Shown here piece after piece: positions 16,801 through 26,349 of a DNA stretch of 64,000 bases; position 1 is the first letter of the stretch, and every line of letters starts with the position of its first letter. The notes under the pieces were generated by a model that was not told where the DNA came from, searched no databases, and saw only the letters and a list, made by a program, of their open reading frames with translations. Source of the stretch: Planctomycetota bacterium. GTDB lineage: Bacteria > Planctomycetota > Phycisphaerae > Phycisphaerales > Phycisphaeraceae. Location of the stretch: assembly GCA_016350165.1 (NCBI GenBank), contig CP066225.1, forward strand, positions 3,224,001-3,288,000. The letters are read 5' to 3'. Both the position numbers and the translations under genes were made by a program.

Positions 16801-17829
16801 ATGGTGAAGCGCGGCGTACGTGGGTTGCTGTGTGGTGGTTGCGTGGTGGGTGTGATGGTTATTGGGGGGTGTGGTGGTGAGCAGCATGGGGATGTGGCGG
16901 TGAGTGAGTTGGGGGTGAAGACGTTTAATACGTGGGTGGTGCCTGCGGATGATGGGATTGTGCCTGCACCGAGGAGTATTACGATTGGTGAGGATGATCG
17001 TGTGTTGGTGCTTGATAATGGGGGAAGGGTGTTGATTTATTCGAAGGATGGCGAGCTGGAGAAACAGTTTGATATGCCGACGAATGAGGCGGGGAATCCT
17101 GAGGGAGCGTGTTGGCTACGAGATGGGCGGATTGTGGTTGCAGATACGCATTACTTCCGGTTGGTGTTCTTTAATGAAGATGGTGAGGTTGTGGAGACGC
17201 GGGGTAGTAAGAGTGAGAAGGGTGAGAAGGGTAAATATATTTATCCGGTCGATGTGGTGCAGGATGAGGATGGGTTTATTTATGTGGCGGAGTATGGGGG
17301 GAATGACCGTGTGCAGAAATTTACGGAGGATGGGGAGTTTGTGTTTGATTTTGGGAAGTTTGGGACGGGGCCGGGCGAGTTTCAGCGGTGTGCGGGGATG
17401 TTTATTCGGGGTGAAGAGATTTGGGTAGCGGATGCGACGAATGGTCGCGTGCAGGTGTTTAATAAGGATACGGGTGATTATTTGCGGATGCTGGGGCAGG
17501 AGAGGGAGTTGGATGAGGTTGAGAGTGATGGTGAGATTGCGGTTGTGGCGGGTAGTGAGGACGGACTGAGGAGGGGGCCTTGGGGTGAGTATGTGTTTAA
17601 TTATCCGTATGACTTGGCGGAGGGTGAGGATGGGGTTTATGTGTTGGAGTGGGGTGGTGGGCGATTTGTGAAGATTGGTTTTGATGGTGAGGTGAAGGGG
17701 TTTTATGGGAAGCCGGGGATGAGGGAAGGTGAGTTTAGGACGCCTTGGGGGATTGGTGTGGATTCGCGAGGGCATGTGAGGGTGGCAGATACGAAGAACA
17801 GGCGAGTCGTGGAGGTGGTCTTTGAGTAA
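16801..17829 (+). CDS. NHL-repeat beta-propeller lipoprotein
   Basis: Exported protein of 342 residues with an NHL-type beta-propeller, a fold used for binding rather than a single reaction. From ATG 16801 it starts MVKRGVRG and has lipobox VIGGC; ATG 16762 would add 13 residues before the signal. Repeats are seen as IYPVDVVQDEDGFIYVAE, YGGNDRVQKF, IWVADATNGRVQVF and GIGVDSRGHVRVADTKNRR. The final bases overlap the SD and TTG start of the next gene, so it belongs with the VWA-MoxR series rather than only with the importer. Confidence 0.83.
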   Translation: MVKRGVRGLLCGGCVVGVMVIGGCGGEQHGDVAVSELGVKTFNTWVVPADDGIVPAPRSITIGEDDRVLVLDNGGRVLIYSKDGELEKQFDMPTNEAGNPEGACWLRDGRIVVADTHYFRLVFFNEDGEVVETRGSKSEKGEKGKYIYPVDVVQDEDGFIYVAEYGGNDRVQKFTEDGEFVFDFGKFGTGPGEFQRCAGMFIRGEEIWVADATNGRVQVFNKDTGDYLRMLGQERELDEVESDGEIAVVAGSEDGLRRGPWGEYVFNYPYDLAEGEDGVYVLEWGGGRFVKIGFDGEVKGFYGKPGMREGEFRTPWGIGVDSRGHVRVADTKNRRVVEVVFE

Positions 17830-20800
17830 GGTTATGGAACGATTCTATTCAATGGTTAGAGGGCTGGTTCCACCACCGCGTGCGAAGGTTGGTGTGGGTG
17901 ATGTGATGCCGCTGGTGCTGTTTGGTGTGTTTTATGCAGTGGTGCTAGTGGGTGTGGTGATGATGGAATGGGTTGCGTTCACTTGGTTGGGCGCGTTTTG
18001 GCTGATGGGGTTGGCGATTTGGGTATGGTGGATCGATCAATGTGGTTTTAGTGGTTTGCGCGGTATGCGTAAGGGGATGGCGCTGTGGGCACGGTTGTGT
18101 TTGTTGGGTTTGTTTGTGGCGCTGCTTGCGGAGCCACGGATGGTGCGGAAAGATGATTCGCTTTCGGTTGTGTTTCTGATTGACCAGTCACAGTCGATGC
18201 GCCGTGATTCGGTGGATGAAGCGAAGCGGTTTATGGCGAAGATTGCGGCTGAGAAGCCGATGCGTGATGAGATTGGGGTTTTGACATTTGGTAAGGGCGC
18301 GGTTGTCGAGTTACCGCCTGCGGAGGTCTTTCCGTTTGAAGGTTTTGCGCTTGAGGTTGCGAGGGATGGCACGAATTTAGAGAAGGGGTTGAGGTTAGCG
18401 AGTGCGGTGTTGCCTGATGATAAGCCAGGCAAGATTGTGCTGGTGAGTGATGGTGCGAGTACTGAGGGTAATGTTGATGGTGTGTTGAAGCAGTTGAAGG
18501 CACGTGGGACGAAGGTCGATGTGCTGACGGCTGACTATCGGTATGACAAAGAGGTATTGATTGAGCGTTTGGAATTGCCACGCGCTGTGAAGATGGGTGA
18601 GACTTATGAGGTGGCGGGGATTGTTCGAGCGGAGAGCGATGGACGGGGTAAACTGACGTTGACTGAGAATGGTCAGGTGGTTTGGCAGGGTGATGTTGAT
18701 TATCACTATGGGATGAACCGGTATCGTATTCCGATCTACATGCGTAACCCGGGGTACTATACATATGAGTTGACGATTGATACGGAAGAGGGTGAGGATC
18801 ATATTGAGGAAAATAACCGTGCGATCAGTTATCTGTATTTGCAGGGTGAAGGTCGTGTGCTGCTGGTGACGCAGCCGGGCGGGGACATGAGAGATTATGA
18901 TCCGATCGTGCAGGCATTGCGTGAAAGTGAGCGCGATGTTGAAGTGATTGATGGTTATAGTTTGCCGGACGATCCGCTGGCGTTTTTGATGTATGACTGC
19001 GTGATGTTTGTGAATGTTGGGGCGGAGAATTTCAACGCAGCGCAGATGAGTGCGGTGAAGGAAGCGGTTGAACGTCACGGTACGGGTTTTGTGATGGTTG
19101 GTGGTGAGAACAGTTATGGGCCGGGCGGGTATAACCGGACTGCGATTGAAGAGATATTGCCTGTGACGATGGATGTGTCGCAGCGAAGAGTGTTGCCTAA
19201 GGCGGCGCTTACGATTGTGCTGCATACATGTGAGTTTGCACAGGGTAATACTTGGGGGCAGGAGATTACGAAGGCTGCGATCAAGGTTTTGAGCGCAGAG
19301 GATGAAGTGGGTGTTTTGGTTTATGACTGGCAGGGTGGTGAGAAGTGGTTGTTCCAGTTGACGCCTGCGAGAAACTATCCGTTCCTAGCGCGACAGATTA
19401 ATGGTGCACAGATTGGTGACATGCCATCGTTTGCGCCGACGATGCGGATGGCTTATAACGAGATGGTGAAGAGCGATGCTTCGATGAAGCACGTGATTAT
19501 TATTTCGGATGGTGACCCGTCGCCGCCGTCACCTGCGTTGTTGAATAAGTTTGTGAAGTCGAAGATCAGTGTCTCGACAGTTGCAGTGTTCCCGCATGGT
19601 AATACGTTGCCGCCGGTTATGCAGCAGATTGCGAATGTGACGCGTGGTCGATTCTATTTTCCAAAGAATCCGAATTTGTTGCCTCAGATTTTTATCAAGG
19701 AAGCAAAGACACTTCGTAAGAGCATGATCCAGAACAAAACGTTCTTGCCTGAGATGGTTTATCCGTCGGCTGTGATGAAGGGCATTAATACGATGCCGAA
19801 TTTGCATGGCTATGTGATAACGACTCCTAAAGCTAGATCGACAACGATTTTGGAAGTGCCTGCGACCGAGGATAAAGATCCGGTGTTGAGTGAGTGGCAG
19901 TTTGGTTTGGGTAAGTCGGCTGCGTTTACGTCGGACTTGAACACGAACTGGGCCCGCGACTGGATGAACTGGGATAACTATAAAGCGTTTGTTCATCAGA
20001 TGGTGACGAATGTTGCGCGGGTTAAGGAACAGAGTAATCTGCGTATGCAATTGATTGCGGATGGTGGCCGTGGACTGATATTGATTGAAGACTATGCACC
20101 GGATAGTCGATTCCTTGAGATTGGTGCTTCAGTTAAGGGGCCTGATGGTAAGGAAGAGATTGTAAGTTTGGAGCAGGTCGGTCCGCGTCGCTATGAGGCG
20201 GAGTTTGATCTGAATGGTGAGGGGCGATATGAAGTTGGTGTGATCGGCGCGGGTGGTGAGGATGCAAATGGTGAGCCGATTGAAGAGAAGACTTATGGTG
20301 GTTTGATGGTTGCGTATTCGCAGGAATATCTAAGGTTGCGTTCGAATCCGATCGTGATGGAAGAAATTGCTGAGAAGACAGGTGGTAAGGTATTGAGTGG
20401 AAGTGAGGGGGCGAGTGATATATTTGAAATTGAGAGAGAAGCGAAGTCACGTTCGAAGCCGGTGTTTGATTGGCTGCTGATTTTGCTCGCGTGTTTGATA
20501 CCGATTGATGTAGGTTTACGCAGGATTCAGATTGACTGGATGGTTGTGCGTGAGATGATCGGGTTTAAGAAGCAGCGTGATGTTTCGAGAGAGACGTATA
20601 CGAATTTGCTTGCACGTAAGGAAGGTACACGTGATCGGTTGTATCAGGATGAGAAGTTGCAGCAGGCTCGTGAGTCTCAGGAAGAAGTTGGAGATATAGA
20701 CGAGTCTAATCATGGGTTAGTTGGTGCGATGATTGGTGAGGAAGAAGCAGGGGCGGAGAAGAGTGAGCCAGATACGATGGCGATTCTAGCAGCAAAACGA

Positions 20801-20833
20801 CGAGAAGAGCGCGATGCGCAAGATAAGGAATAG
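17822..20833 (+). CDS. VWA-domain membrane protein with glutamine-amidotransferase-like segment
   Basis: Large protein of 1003 residues. Two to three membrane helices (about 28-110) precede a first VWA domain with MIDAS DQSQS in VVFLIDQSQSMRR. A class-I amidotransferase-like segment follows (VMFVNVGAENF, GTGFVMVGGENSYGPGGY), then a second VWA-like region (HVIIISDGDPSPP), beta-rich sequence and a last helix near residue 880. It lacks an obvious amidotransferase Cys-His pair, so a binding role is likelier than catalysis. Start is TTG 17822: GGAGG at 17811-17815 sits six bases before it, inside the NHL gene end. In other planctomycetes such proteins accompany MoxR and DUF58, as here. Confidence 0.85.
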   Translation: MSKVMERFYSMVRGLVPPPRAKVGVGDVMPLVLFGVFYAVVLVGVVMMEWVAFTWLGAFWLMGLAIWVWWIDQCGFSGLRGMRKGMALWARLCLLGLFVALLAEPRMVRKDDSLSVVFLIDQSQSMRRDSVDEAKRFMAKIAAEKPMRDEIGVLTFGKGAVVELPPAEVFPFEGFALEVARDGTNLEKGLRLASAVLPDDKPGKIVLVSDGASTEGNVDGVLKQLKARGTKVDVLTADYRYDKEVLIERLELPRAVKMGETYEVAGIVRAESDGRGKLTLTENGQVVWQGDVDYHYGMNRYRIPIYMRNPGYYTYELTIDTEEGEDHIEENNRAISYLYLQGEGRVLLVTQPGGDMRDYDPIVQALRESERDVEVIDGYSLPDDPLAFLMYDCVMFVNVGAENFNAAQMSAVKEAVERHGTGFVMVGGENSYGPGGYNRTAIEEILPVTMDVSQRRVLPKAALTIVLHTCEFAQGNTWGQEITKAAIKVLSAEDEVGVLVYDWQGGEKWLFQLTPARNYPFLARQINGAQIGDMPSFAPTMRMAYNEMVKSDASMKHVIIISDGDPSPPSPALLNKFVKSKISVSTVAVFPHGNTLPPVMQQIANVTRGRFYFPKNPNLLPQIFIKEAKTLRKSMIQNKTFLPEMVYPSAVMKGINTMPNLHGYVITTPKARSTTILEVPATEDKDPVLSEWQFGLGKSAAFTSDLNTNWARDWMNWDNYKAFVHQMVTNVARVKEQSNLRMQLIADGGRGLILIEDYAPDSRFLEIGASVKGPDGKEEIVSLEQVGPRRYEAEFDLNGEGRYEVGVIGAGGEDANGEPIEEKTYGGLMVAYSQEYLRLRSNPIVMEEIAEKTGGKVLSGSEGASDIFEIEREAKSRSKPVFDWLLILLACLIPIDVGLRRIQIDWMVVREMIGFKKQRDVSRETYTNLLARKEGTRDRLYQDEKLQQARESQEEVGDIDESNHGLVGAMIGEEEAGAEKSEPDTMAILAAKRREERDAQDKE

Positions 20834-20839
20834 ATCATT

Positions 20840-21880
20840 ATGAATGAGCAAGCGATAGGTAGCGGCGTAGGTAGTGGTGCGGGTCTTGAGCAGCAAGCGG
20901 CACTGTTTCGTCGTGAATTGACAGCGATCAAGTCCGAGGTCGAGAAAGTGATCATCGGGCAAGAGCGTGTTGTTGAGAGTGTGTTGACAGCGATGTTCTG
21001 TGGCGGCAACGTGCTTCTCGAAGGTGTGCCTGGATTGGGTAAGACTGAATTGGTTAAGGCTTTGAGTCGAGTTTTAGAGCTTGATTTTAAGCGTATTCAG
21101 TTTACGCCCGACCTTATGCCTGCAGACATCATTGGTACGAATGTGATGGCGCATAGTGATGCTGAGGGTGAAACATCTGGTGGTGGATACCGGATTGAAT
21201 TCCGTAAGGGCCCGATCTTTACGCAGTTGTTGTTGGCGGACGAGATCAACCGTGCTACGCCTAAGACGCAGTCAGCTTTGCTTGAAACGATGCAAGAGAA
21301 GACGGTGACAGTTGGTGGTCAGACGTATCAGTTGGAGTTGCCGTTCTTTGTACTGGCGACGCAGAACCCGTTGGAACAAGAGGGTACGTATCCGTTGCCT
21401 GAGGCGCAGTTGGACCGTTTCATGTTTAAGGTGAATGTGCCGTTTTTGAAGCGTGAAGGTTTGAATGAAGTTGTGAACCGTACGATCTTGAAGCAGTCGC
21501 AGCCTATTGGAAAGGTGATTGACGGCAAGCGTATTATGGAGCTTGGCAAGATTTTGGATCAGGTTGTTGTAACGGATTCAGTAAGAGACTTTGCATGTCG
21601 CTTGGTTTTGGCGACACATCCTGATACAGAGTATGCGACTGATGAAGTGAAGAACTTTGTTAACTGGGGTGCGAGTCCTCGTGCTGCTCAGGCGTTGGTT
21701 AAGGCGGCTCGTGTTAGAGCATTGGCGGATGGCCGCGTGCATGTTGCTCACGAGGATGTGAAGGCATGGGCTGTTGAAGTGCTACAGCACCGTGTGCTGT
21801 TGAATTATGACGGTCAGGCAGAGCGTGTTGATGTTGGCCAATTGGTGAACTCGATTATTGCGAAGATTTCAAGAGATTAA
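20840..21880 (+). CDS. MoxR-family AAA+ ATPase
   Basis: Cytoplasmic chaperone-like ATPase of 346 residues. Walker A GVPGLGKT, Walker B LLLADEINRA, sensor region VLATQNPLEQEGTYPLPEAQLDRF, and a C-terminal lid (GASPRAAQALVKAARVRAL). MoxR proteins work with VWA proteins to activate or assemble complexes at the envelope; the target here is unknown. Six bases separate it from the VWA gene, with AAGGA upstream of the ATG. A CTAA-N7-TTAG palindrome lies between it and DUF58. Confidence 0.93.
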   Translation: MNEQAIGSGVGSGAGLEQQAALFRRELTAIKSEVEKVIIGQERVVESVLTAMFCGGNVLLEGVPGLGKTELVKALSRVLELDFKRIQFTPDLMPADIIGTNVMAHSDAEGETSGGGYRIEFRKGPIFTQLLLADEINRATPKTQSALLETMQEKTVTVGGQTYQLELPFFVLATQNPLEQEGTYPLPEAQLDRFMFKVNVPFLKREGLNEVVNRTILKQSQPIGKVIDGKRIMELGKILDQVVVTDSVRDFACRLVLATHPDTEYATDEVKNFVNWGASPRAAQALVKAARVRALADGRVHVAHEDVKAWAVEVLQHRVLLNYDGQAERVDVGQLVNSIIAKISRD

Positions 21881-21918
21881 ACGTCCGTAAGAAGATGTGA
21901 AGTTAGTTTTGTATGTAT

Positions 21919-21933
21919 CTAACGGTTGGTTAG
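21919..21933. repeat. CTAA-N7-TTAG palindrome between MoxR and DUF58 genes
   Basis: CTAACGGTTGGTTAG within a longer ATCTAA...TTAGAT arm; 16 bases before the DUF58 start. Confidence 0.55.
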
Positions 21934-21949
21934 ATGTAAGGAGACTGTT

Positions 21950-23134
21950 TTGGCAGAGCAAGGGCGTGAAGATCAATCGAGCAGTCATTTGTCGTCACTT
22001 AAAGGTAAGGTGAGGCAGAAGACAGATGGTATGCGCGCTGATGGTGATGGGTTGGGGCAGCCGAAGAAGGCTGAAAAGCCTGCGAAAATGGTCAATTGGA
22101 GTGGTGATGCTGGGGCGATTAATGACGCGAAGGTGGAAAAGGAAAAGGGGAGTGGTGTGACGGGTGTGTTGGGTGCTGCAGCGACGGCGGTGCTTGGTGG
22201 TGGTGACAAGAAAAGGGTGAGTAGTGGTGTATACGAGGGTGTGGGTGAAGGTGGTGTAACGAAGCTACTATCTAATGATATGTTAGCTCGTATTGAGCGG
22301 ATGCGTATTGTTTCGAATCGTAAGAATACGAATCGGATGAGAGGTGAGCATCTGTTTGGTAAGGGCGGGACAAGTACGGAGTTTTCGGATTACCGTAATT
22401 ATGTTGAGGGGGATGATATTCGTTATGTTGACTGGAATATTTTTTCGCGACTTGGGCGGCCTTACCTGAAGCAGTATCGGCATGAAGAAGAGATGCAGGT
22501 TGTGCTGATGGTGGACAGTTCGAATTCGATGTTGTTTGATTGGAAGTTTGAAAGAGCGAAGCAGTTGGCTGCTGCGTTTGGTGTGATGGGGTTATTTAAT
22601 AATGAGAAGGTGAGCGCGTATACGATTGGTGGTAATGAGGGTGGGAATGCATCGATGAAGGCGTGTACAGGGCGAGGAAGTATGCCGAAGTTGTTTGGGT
22701 ATTTGGAAGGGCTTGAAGGTGGTGGGAATGAACAAATGGAAGAGGGGATTGAGCGGATACTGAAGAGTCATCGTGGTAAAGGTGTGGTGGTGATCTTGAG
22801 TGACTGGTTGTCGTATGGTGATGTGAGTGGGCCGCTGACGCGGTTGACGAGTGTGGGTTTGGAAGTAATGGCGATTCAGGTATTGAGTCCGGTTGAGATT
22901 GATCCTGAGTTGGATGGTGATTTACGGTTTTTGGATAGTGAGGGAGCGGGGATGTTGGATGTGAGTGCAGCGGGTGATGTTGTGGGGTTGTATCAAGAAT
23001 ATCGGCTGAAATATGAGCGACATTTGGAGAATCATTGTCGGCTGAGGGGAGGACGGTTTACGGTGACGAGTAGTCGCGATGATTTGAAGCACGTGCTGTT
23101 TGATATGCTGCTGCGGAAAGGTTGGGTGCGCTGA
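21950..23134 (+). CDS. DUF58 domain protein
   Basis: Protein of 394 residues; the start is TTG 21950 because AAGGAG (21938-21943) lies six bases before it. About 90 residues of low-complexity sequence come first, then the DUF58 hallmark EFSDYRNYVEGDDIRYVDWN followed by a VWA-like fold with VVLMVDSSNSML (MIDAS-like DxSxS). DUF58 proteins are coded with MoxR ATPases and are taken to act with them; their own activity is not established. The TGA stop overlaps the ATG of the next gene by one base (TGATG). Confidence 0.9.
   Translation: MAEQGREDQSSSHLSSLKGKVRQKTDGMRADGDGLGQPKKAEKPAKMVNWSGDAGAINDAKVEKEKGSGVTGVLGAAATAVLGGGDKKRVSSGVYEGVGEGGVTKLLSNDMLARIERMRIVSNRKNTNRMRGEHLFGKGGTSTEFSDYRNYVEGDDIRYVDWNIFSRLGRPYLKQYRHEEEMQVVLMVDSSNSMLFDWKFERAKQLAAAFGVMGLFNNEKVSAYTIGGNEGGNASMKACTGRGSMPKLFGYLEGLEGGGNEQMEEGIERILKSHRGKGVVVILSDWLSYGDVSGPLTRLTSVGLEVMAIQVLSPVEIDPELDGDLRFLDSEGAGMLDVSAAGDVVGLYQEYRLKYERHLENHCRLRGGRFTVTSSRDDLKHVLFDMLLRKGWVR
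22272..22286. repeat. CTAA-N7-TTAG motif inside DUF58 gene
   Basis: CTAATGATATGTTAG, in frame within the coding sequence; may be chance. Confidence 0.25.
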
Positions 23135-25083
23135 TGCCAGGGTTTTTTGCATTAGGTAGTAGCTTGCTGTTTTTGTTGTTTGTGCCACTGATTGTGATGT
23201 ACTTTTTGAAGTTGCGCAGGCAGCAGGTTGAAGTACCTTCGTTGGTGCTTTGGCGAAAAGTTTTGGCGGACAGTCGAGTGAACAGTCCGTTTCAAAAGTT
23301 TAAGAAGCATTTGTTATTGTTGTTGCAACTATTGTTGTTGACGGCAATGATTTTGGGTGCGATGCAGCCGTTTATTAAGGGGGATAAGGATAATTTTAAG
23401 AGTGTGCCGATTTTGATTGACCACTCGGCGAGTATGGGGGCGTTAGATATGGCGGGTGGTGAGACGAGGTTGGATGTGGTGAAGGGGAAAGTAAATCAGA
23501 TTATTGATAATTTGAATCCTGATCAGCAGGTATGTTTGATTGGGTTTGCAGATTCGGCACGTAAGCTGACTGACTTTACGAATGACAAGCGGTTGCTGCG
23601 ATCGGTATTGGATGATATTGAAATTTGGGATGTTGAAAGTGGTGTTGAGGATGCACTACGTATGGTGGATGCGTTGGGACAACGACATCGGTTTAGTCGT
23701 GTGCTGATGTATACAGATGGGAATATACCGGATCATGTATCGGGCAAGTTGGCTTTTAATTTGGAGTTGATGCATGTTGACCAAGGTGGTAGTAATGCTG
23801 GGATTACAGCGCTGAGTGCGAAGCAGAATGATATGGATGGGTGGGATGTGTTTGTGAGTGTAGAAACGAACAGCGTGAGTAAGGTGACGGGTGATTTGCG
23901 GATGACGTTGAATGATGAGCTGGTTGCGAGACAAGCGGTATCATTGACGGCGGATATGCCTGAACGCGTGACGATGGGGTTGAGTGGGGTGAAGGATGGG
24001 ATGGTGAAGGTGCAGTATGTGCCTGATGGATTTGATGCTTTGAATGCAGATAATAAGGCGTTTTTGGAAGTTAAGCCTGTCAGGGATTTGGTTGTTGGTG
24101 TGAGTGAAGATTTGCCGGTGTTGGGGCGCGCGATTGAGGGATTGAATGGTATTGAGCTTGATGTGATTGATGATGGAAGTGAGCCGCTGGAAGAATACGA
24201 TCTGGTGGTGAGGAAATATAAGAAGCAGGTTGCTGGGGAGGGTGGAGATGATGTTGAGGCGGAGATTGGGCCTCATGGTAAGGTTGAGGTGTTGTGTGGT
24301 GGAGTGCCAAATGAGTTGGAGGGAATGTTGAAGATTGGTAGCCATGAGGATGGGGATGAGGTTGCTTCGGCGATGAAGCAATCGGAGTTGCTACGTCACT
24401 TGCATCTTGAAGATACCGTGTTTATCAATCGGGTGAAGTATGGGGAATATGAAGATGGATCGAGGGTGATGGAGGATGATTTGGAGAAGAAGGGTTGGGA
24501 GGTTTTGGCTCACGGTAGTGAGGGGCCGTTGATTATTCGGTCGAGAGTGCAGGGGCGATTGAAGTATGCGTTGCTGTTTAATATGGAAGATACGCAGTTG
24601 CCGTATACACCGACGCCGCCGATGTTGGCTGAGAACTTGAAGCAGATCACGTTATATCAGTCAGGTTTGCTTGAGTTGCGTGGTAAGAAGACAGGTGTGC
24701 TGGACACTATCCGTGAGTTAGATAATGAGACGGACTATGTGGTTGAAGGTGTGAAGCAGTCTGGTGGGGTCGTATCGCGTACAGTGAAGAGTAATAAGCG
24801 TGGTGAGATTTTGGGTGTTGAAGTGAAGCATGCTGGCGCGTATGAGATCAAAGGTACGAATGTGAAGGTTGGCGCGAGTTTGCTTAGTCCGAAAGAAACA
24901 GCGATGAACAAGGTTGATGAGATTCGATTTGATGAGTTGGTGGCTGGTTCGACAAATAGTGATGTGATGATCGATAAGCCAATCTGGAAATGGTTTGCAG
25001 TAATTGGTTTGACGTTTTTATTAGTCGAGTGGTGGTTCTATCAGCGTAAGCCGGGGGGATGGGGCCGAAAGGTTGCGCGTTGA
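23134..25083 (+). CDS. BatA-type VWA membrane protein
   Basis: Protein of 649 residues with the BatA N-terminal layout: a first membrane helix (LLFLLFVPLIVMYFLKLRR), the linker RQQVEVPSLVLWRKVL, a second helix (HLLLLLQLLLL), then a VWA domain with MIDAS DHSAS (VPILIDHSASMGA) and a last helix near the C-terminus (FAVIGLTFLLVEWWFY). ATG 23134 overlaps the DUF58 stop, so translation is coupled. It ends the NHL-VWA-MoxR-DUF58-BatA run at a perfect palindromic terminator. Confidence 0.87.
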   Translation: MPGFFALGSSLLFLLFVPLIVMYFLKLRRQQVEVPSLVLWRKVLADSRVNSPFQKFKKHLLLLLQLLLLTAMILGAMQPFIKGDKDNFKSVPILIDHSASMGALDMAGGETRLDVVKGKVNQIIDNLNPDQQVCLIGFADSARKLTDFTNDKRLLRSVLDDIEIWDVESGVEDALRMVDALGQRHRFSRVLMYTDGNIPDHVSGKLAFNLELMHVDQGGSNAGITALSAKQNDMDGWDVFVSVETNSVSKVTGDLRMTLNDELVARQAVSLTADMPERVTMGLSGVKDGMVKVQYVPDGFDALNADNKAFLEVKPVRDLVVGVSEDLPVLGRAIEGLNGIELDVIDDGSEPLEEYDLVVRKYKKQVAGEGGDDVEAEIGPHGKVEVLCGGVPNELEGMLKIGSHEDGDEVASAMKQSELLRHLHLEDTVFINRVKYGEYEDGSRVMEDDLEKKGWEVLAHGSEGPLIIRSRVQGRLKYALLFNMEDTQLPYTPTPPMLAENLKQITLYQSGLLELRGKKTGVLDTIRELDNETDYVVEGVKQSGGVVSRTVKSNKRGEILGVEVKHAGAYEIKGTNVKVGASLLSPKETAMNKVDEIRFDELVAGSTNSDVMIDKPIWKWFAVIGLTFLLVEWWFYQRKPGGWGRKVAR

Positions 25084-25130
25084 TGTATGATTTTGGGTAT
25101 GGGAACTTAGTGAAAAAGTAACTAATAAAT

Positions 25131-25158
25131 AAGGGTGAAAACAATTGTTTTCACCCTT
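25131..25158 (+). terminator. Perfect 28-bp palindromic terminator (bidirectional)
   Basis: Arms AAGGGTGAAAACAA/TTGTTTTCACCCTT meet with no spacer. It separates the plus-strand operon from the converging sigma gene. Confidence 0.8.
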
Positions 25159-25182
25159 ATGCTTTTCTATTTGTGCGTTGTT

Positions 25183-26349
25183 TTATTGTGACATTGTATT
25201 CAGGCTTGTGTCTGAAAGAATGTCGGAGAGTGTTCTGTTTTCCTGCTTGAGGATGAGGCGTTTCACTTCTTTGATTGAAAGTGTTTGAACGTGCGTGTCA
25301 GCGAAAGTGACGGTGAGGCTGCTATCGCCTGGGTGTGGCGCTGAGATGTAGCAGATTAAATCGCTTGCGAGGCTGGTGGATGGATTGTGAAGAATTACAA
25401 ATACGTTATTCGCGTTTGCATATTTGCCGGTATAGAGATTTGGCAGATCCGATTCAACAATCGCTACAGTTGATTCCGCTTCGGCGTTTATTGCGAACGG
25501 TTGGTTCAATTCAGTGTTAGCTTCTGGGTGAATGTCGTCTATGGCTACTGTGATCGTAGGTTCGTTGGAGCCGATACCGATGAGGCCGATGGCGGCGAGT
25601 GTGAGGACGAAGCCGCCGACGAAGGTGAAGGAAGTTTTGAGCCAAATGCCTGAAGTTGCGGCGGCGGTAGAAGTTGCGGCAGCGCTGGATGTGGTTGTGG
25701 AGAAGAGAGCGAGCTTACCGAGCTGGGTTGATAGCGTGAGTGGGACTGCGTGTGCTTCGTATTGTGTGAGGAGAATGAGGAGTGGGGAGATGGAAAGGGC
25801 GATGCCTTTGGAGGTGAGTCGCTTGCGGAGTTCTTCGAGTGCGGTTTTCATGCGGCGTGACATGGTTGCAGGTGACATTTCATTGATTTCTGAAAGTTCA
25901 CGCTGCGATTTACCCATGAGGAAGTGGTCGATGAGGATGTGACGTGTGTCGTCGGGCAACTCCGAAATTGCTTCATCGAGCTGAGGGTAAACTTCACGCC
26001 AATGTTGTGGAGTCTGGTCACGCTTGCGATCCAGTTCGGCTTGGTAGGCCTGTTCGCGCGCGCGGCGTGCGGTGTTTGAACGAAGCATGTCGAGACAGAG
26101 ATGTGTGGCGGCGCGATGCAGCCAGGCTGGGAGACACTTAGTGACCTGATCGGGTTTACGCATGAGACGATAGAAGGTTTCTTGCGTAGCGTCTTCGGCC
26201 AATGAGCGGTCACAGAGGATCCGGATGCATGTGTTGTAAACCAGCGCGGAGTATCGCTGCATAATCAGATCGAAAGCGTGGGCGTCGCCACGTTCACGGT
26301 ATTCTGCGAGCAGTTCGAGATCGGCAGATTGGTCTACTTGTACGTCCAT
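25183..26349 (-). CDS. ECF RNA polymerase sigma factor with C-terminal membrane extension
   Basis: Sigma factor of 388 residues. Residues about 10-95 are region 2 (YNTCIRILCDRSLAEDATQE), 125-180 are region 4 (LPDDTRHILIDHFLMGKSQR, SPATMSRRMKTALEEL). The protein goes on with a hydrophobic stretch near 190-205, a Thr/Ser/Ala linker, a membrane helix (FVGGFVLTLAAIGLIGIG) and about 130 further residues. An ECF core is about 190 residues, so half the protein is extra and could act as a built-in regulator. No separate anti-sigma gene adjoins it. GAGGT precedes the ATG, and an operator-like palindrome lies upstream at 26376-26390. Confidence 0.87.
   Translation of the reverse strand: MDVQVDQSADLELLAEYRERGDAHAFDLIMQRYSALVYNTCIRILCDRSLAEDATQETFYRLMRKPDQVTKCLPAWLHRAATHLCLDMLRSNTARRAREQAYQAELDRKRDQTPQHWREVYPQLDEAISELPDDTRHILIDHFLMGKSQRELSEINEMSPATMSRRMKTALEELRKRLTSKGIALSISPLLILLTQYEAHAVPLTLSTQLGKLALFSTTTSSAAATSTAAATSGIWLKTSFTFVGGFVLTLAAIGLIGIGSNEPTITVAIDDIHPEANTELNQPFAINAEAESTVAIVESDLPNLYTGKYANANNVFVILHNPSTSLASDLICYISAPHPGDSSLTVTFADTHVQTLSIKEVKRLILKQENRTLSDILSDTSLNTMSQ

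Noticed and set aside
15590-16887. Long open frames on the minus strand opposite the ABC ATPase (up to 366 codons)
   Set aside because: G/T-rich sense sequence leaves few stop codons on the other strand. The translations are Thr/Pro/His-rich without any motif, while the plus frame has complete ATPase motifs.
18231-20050. Several antisense frames of 130-280 codons opposite the VWA protein gene
   Set aside because: Same skew effect; no signal, motif or ribosome site, and the sense frame is a recognised family.
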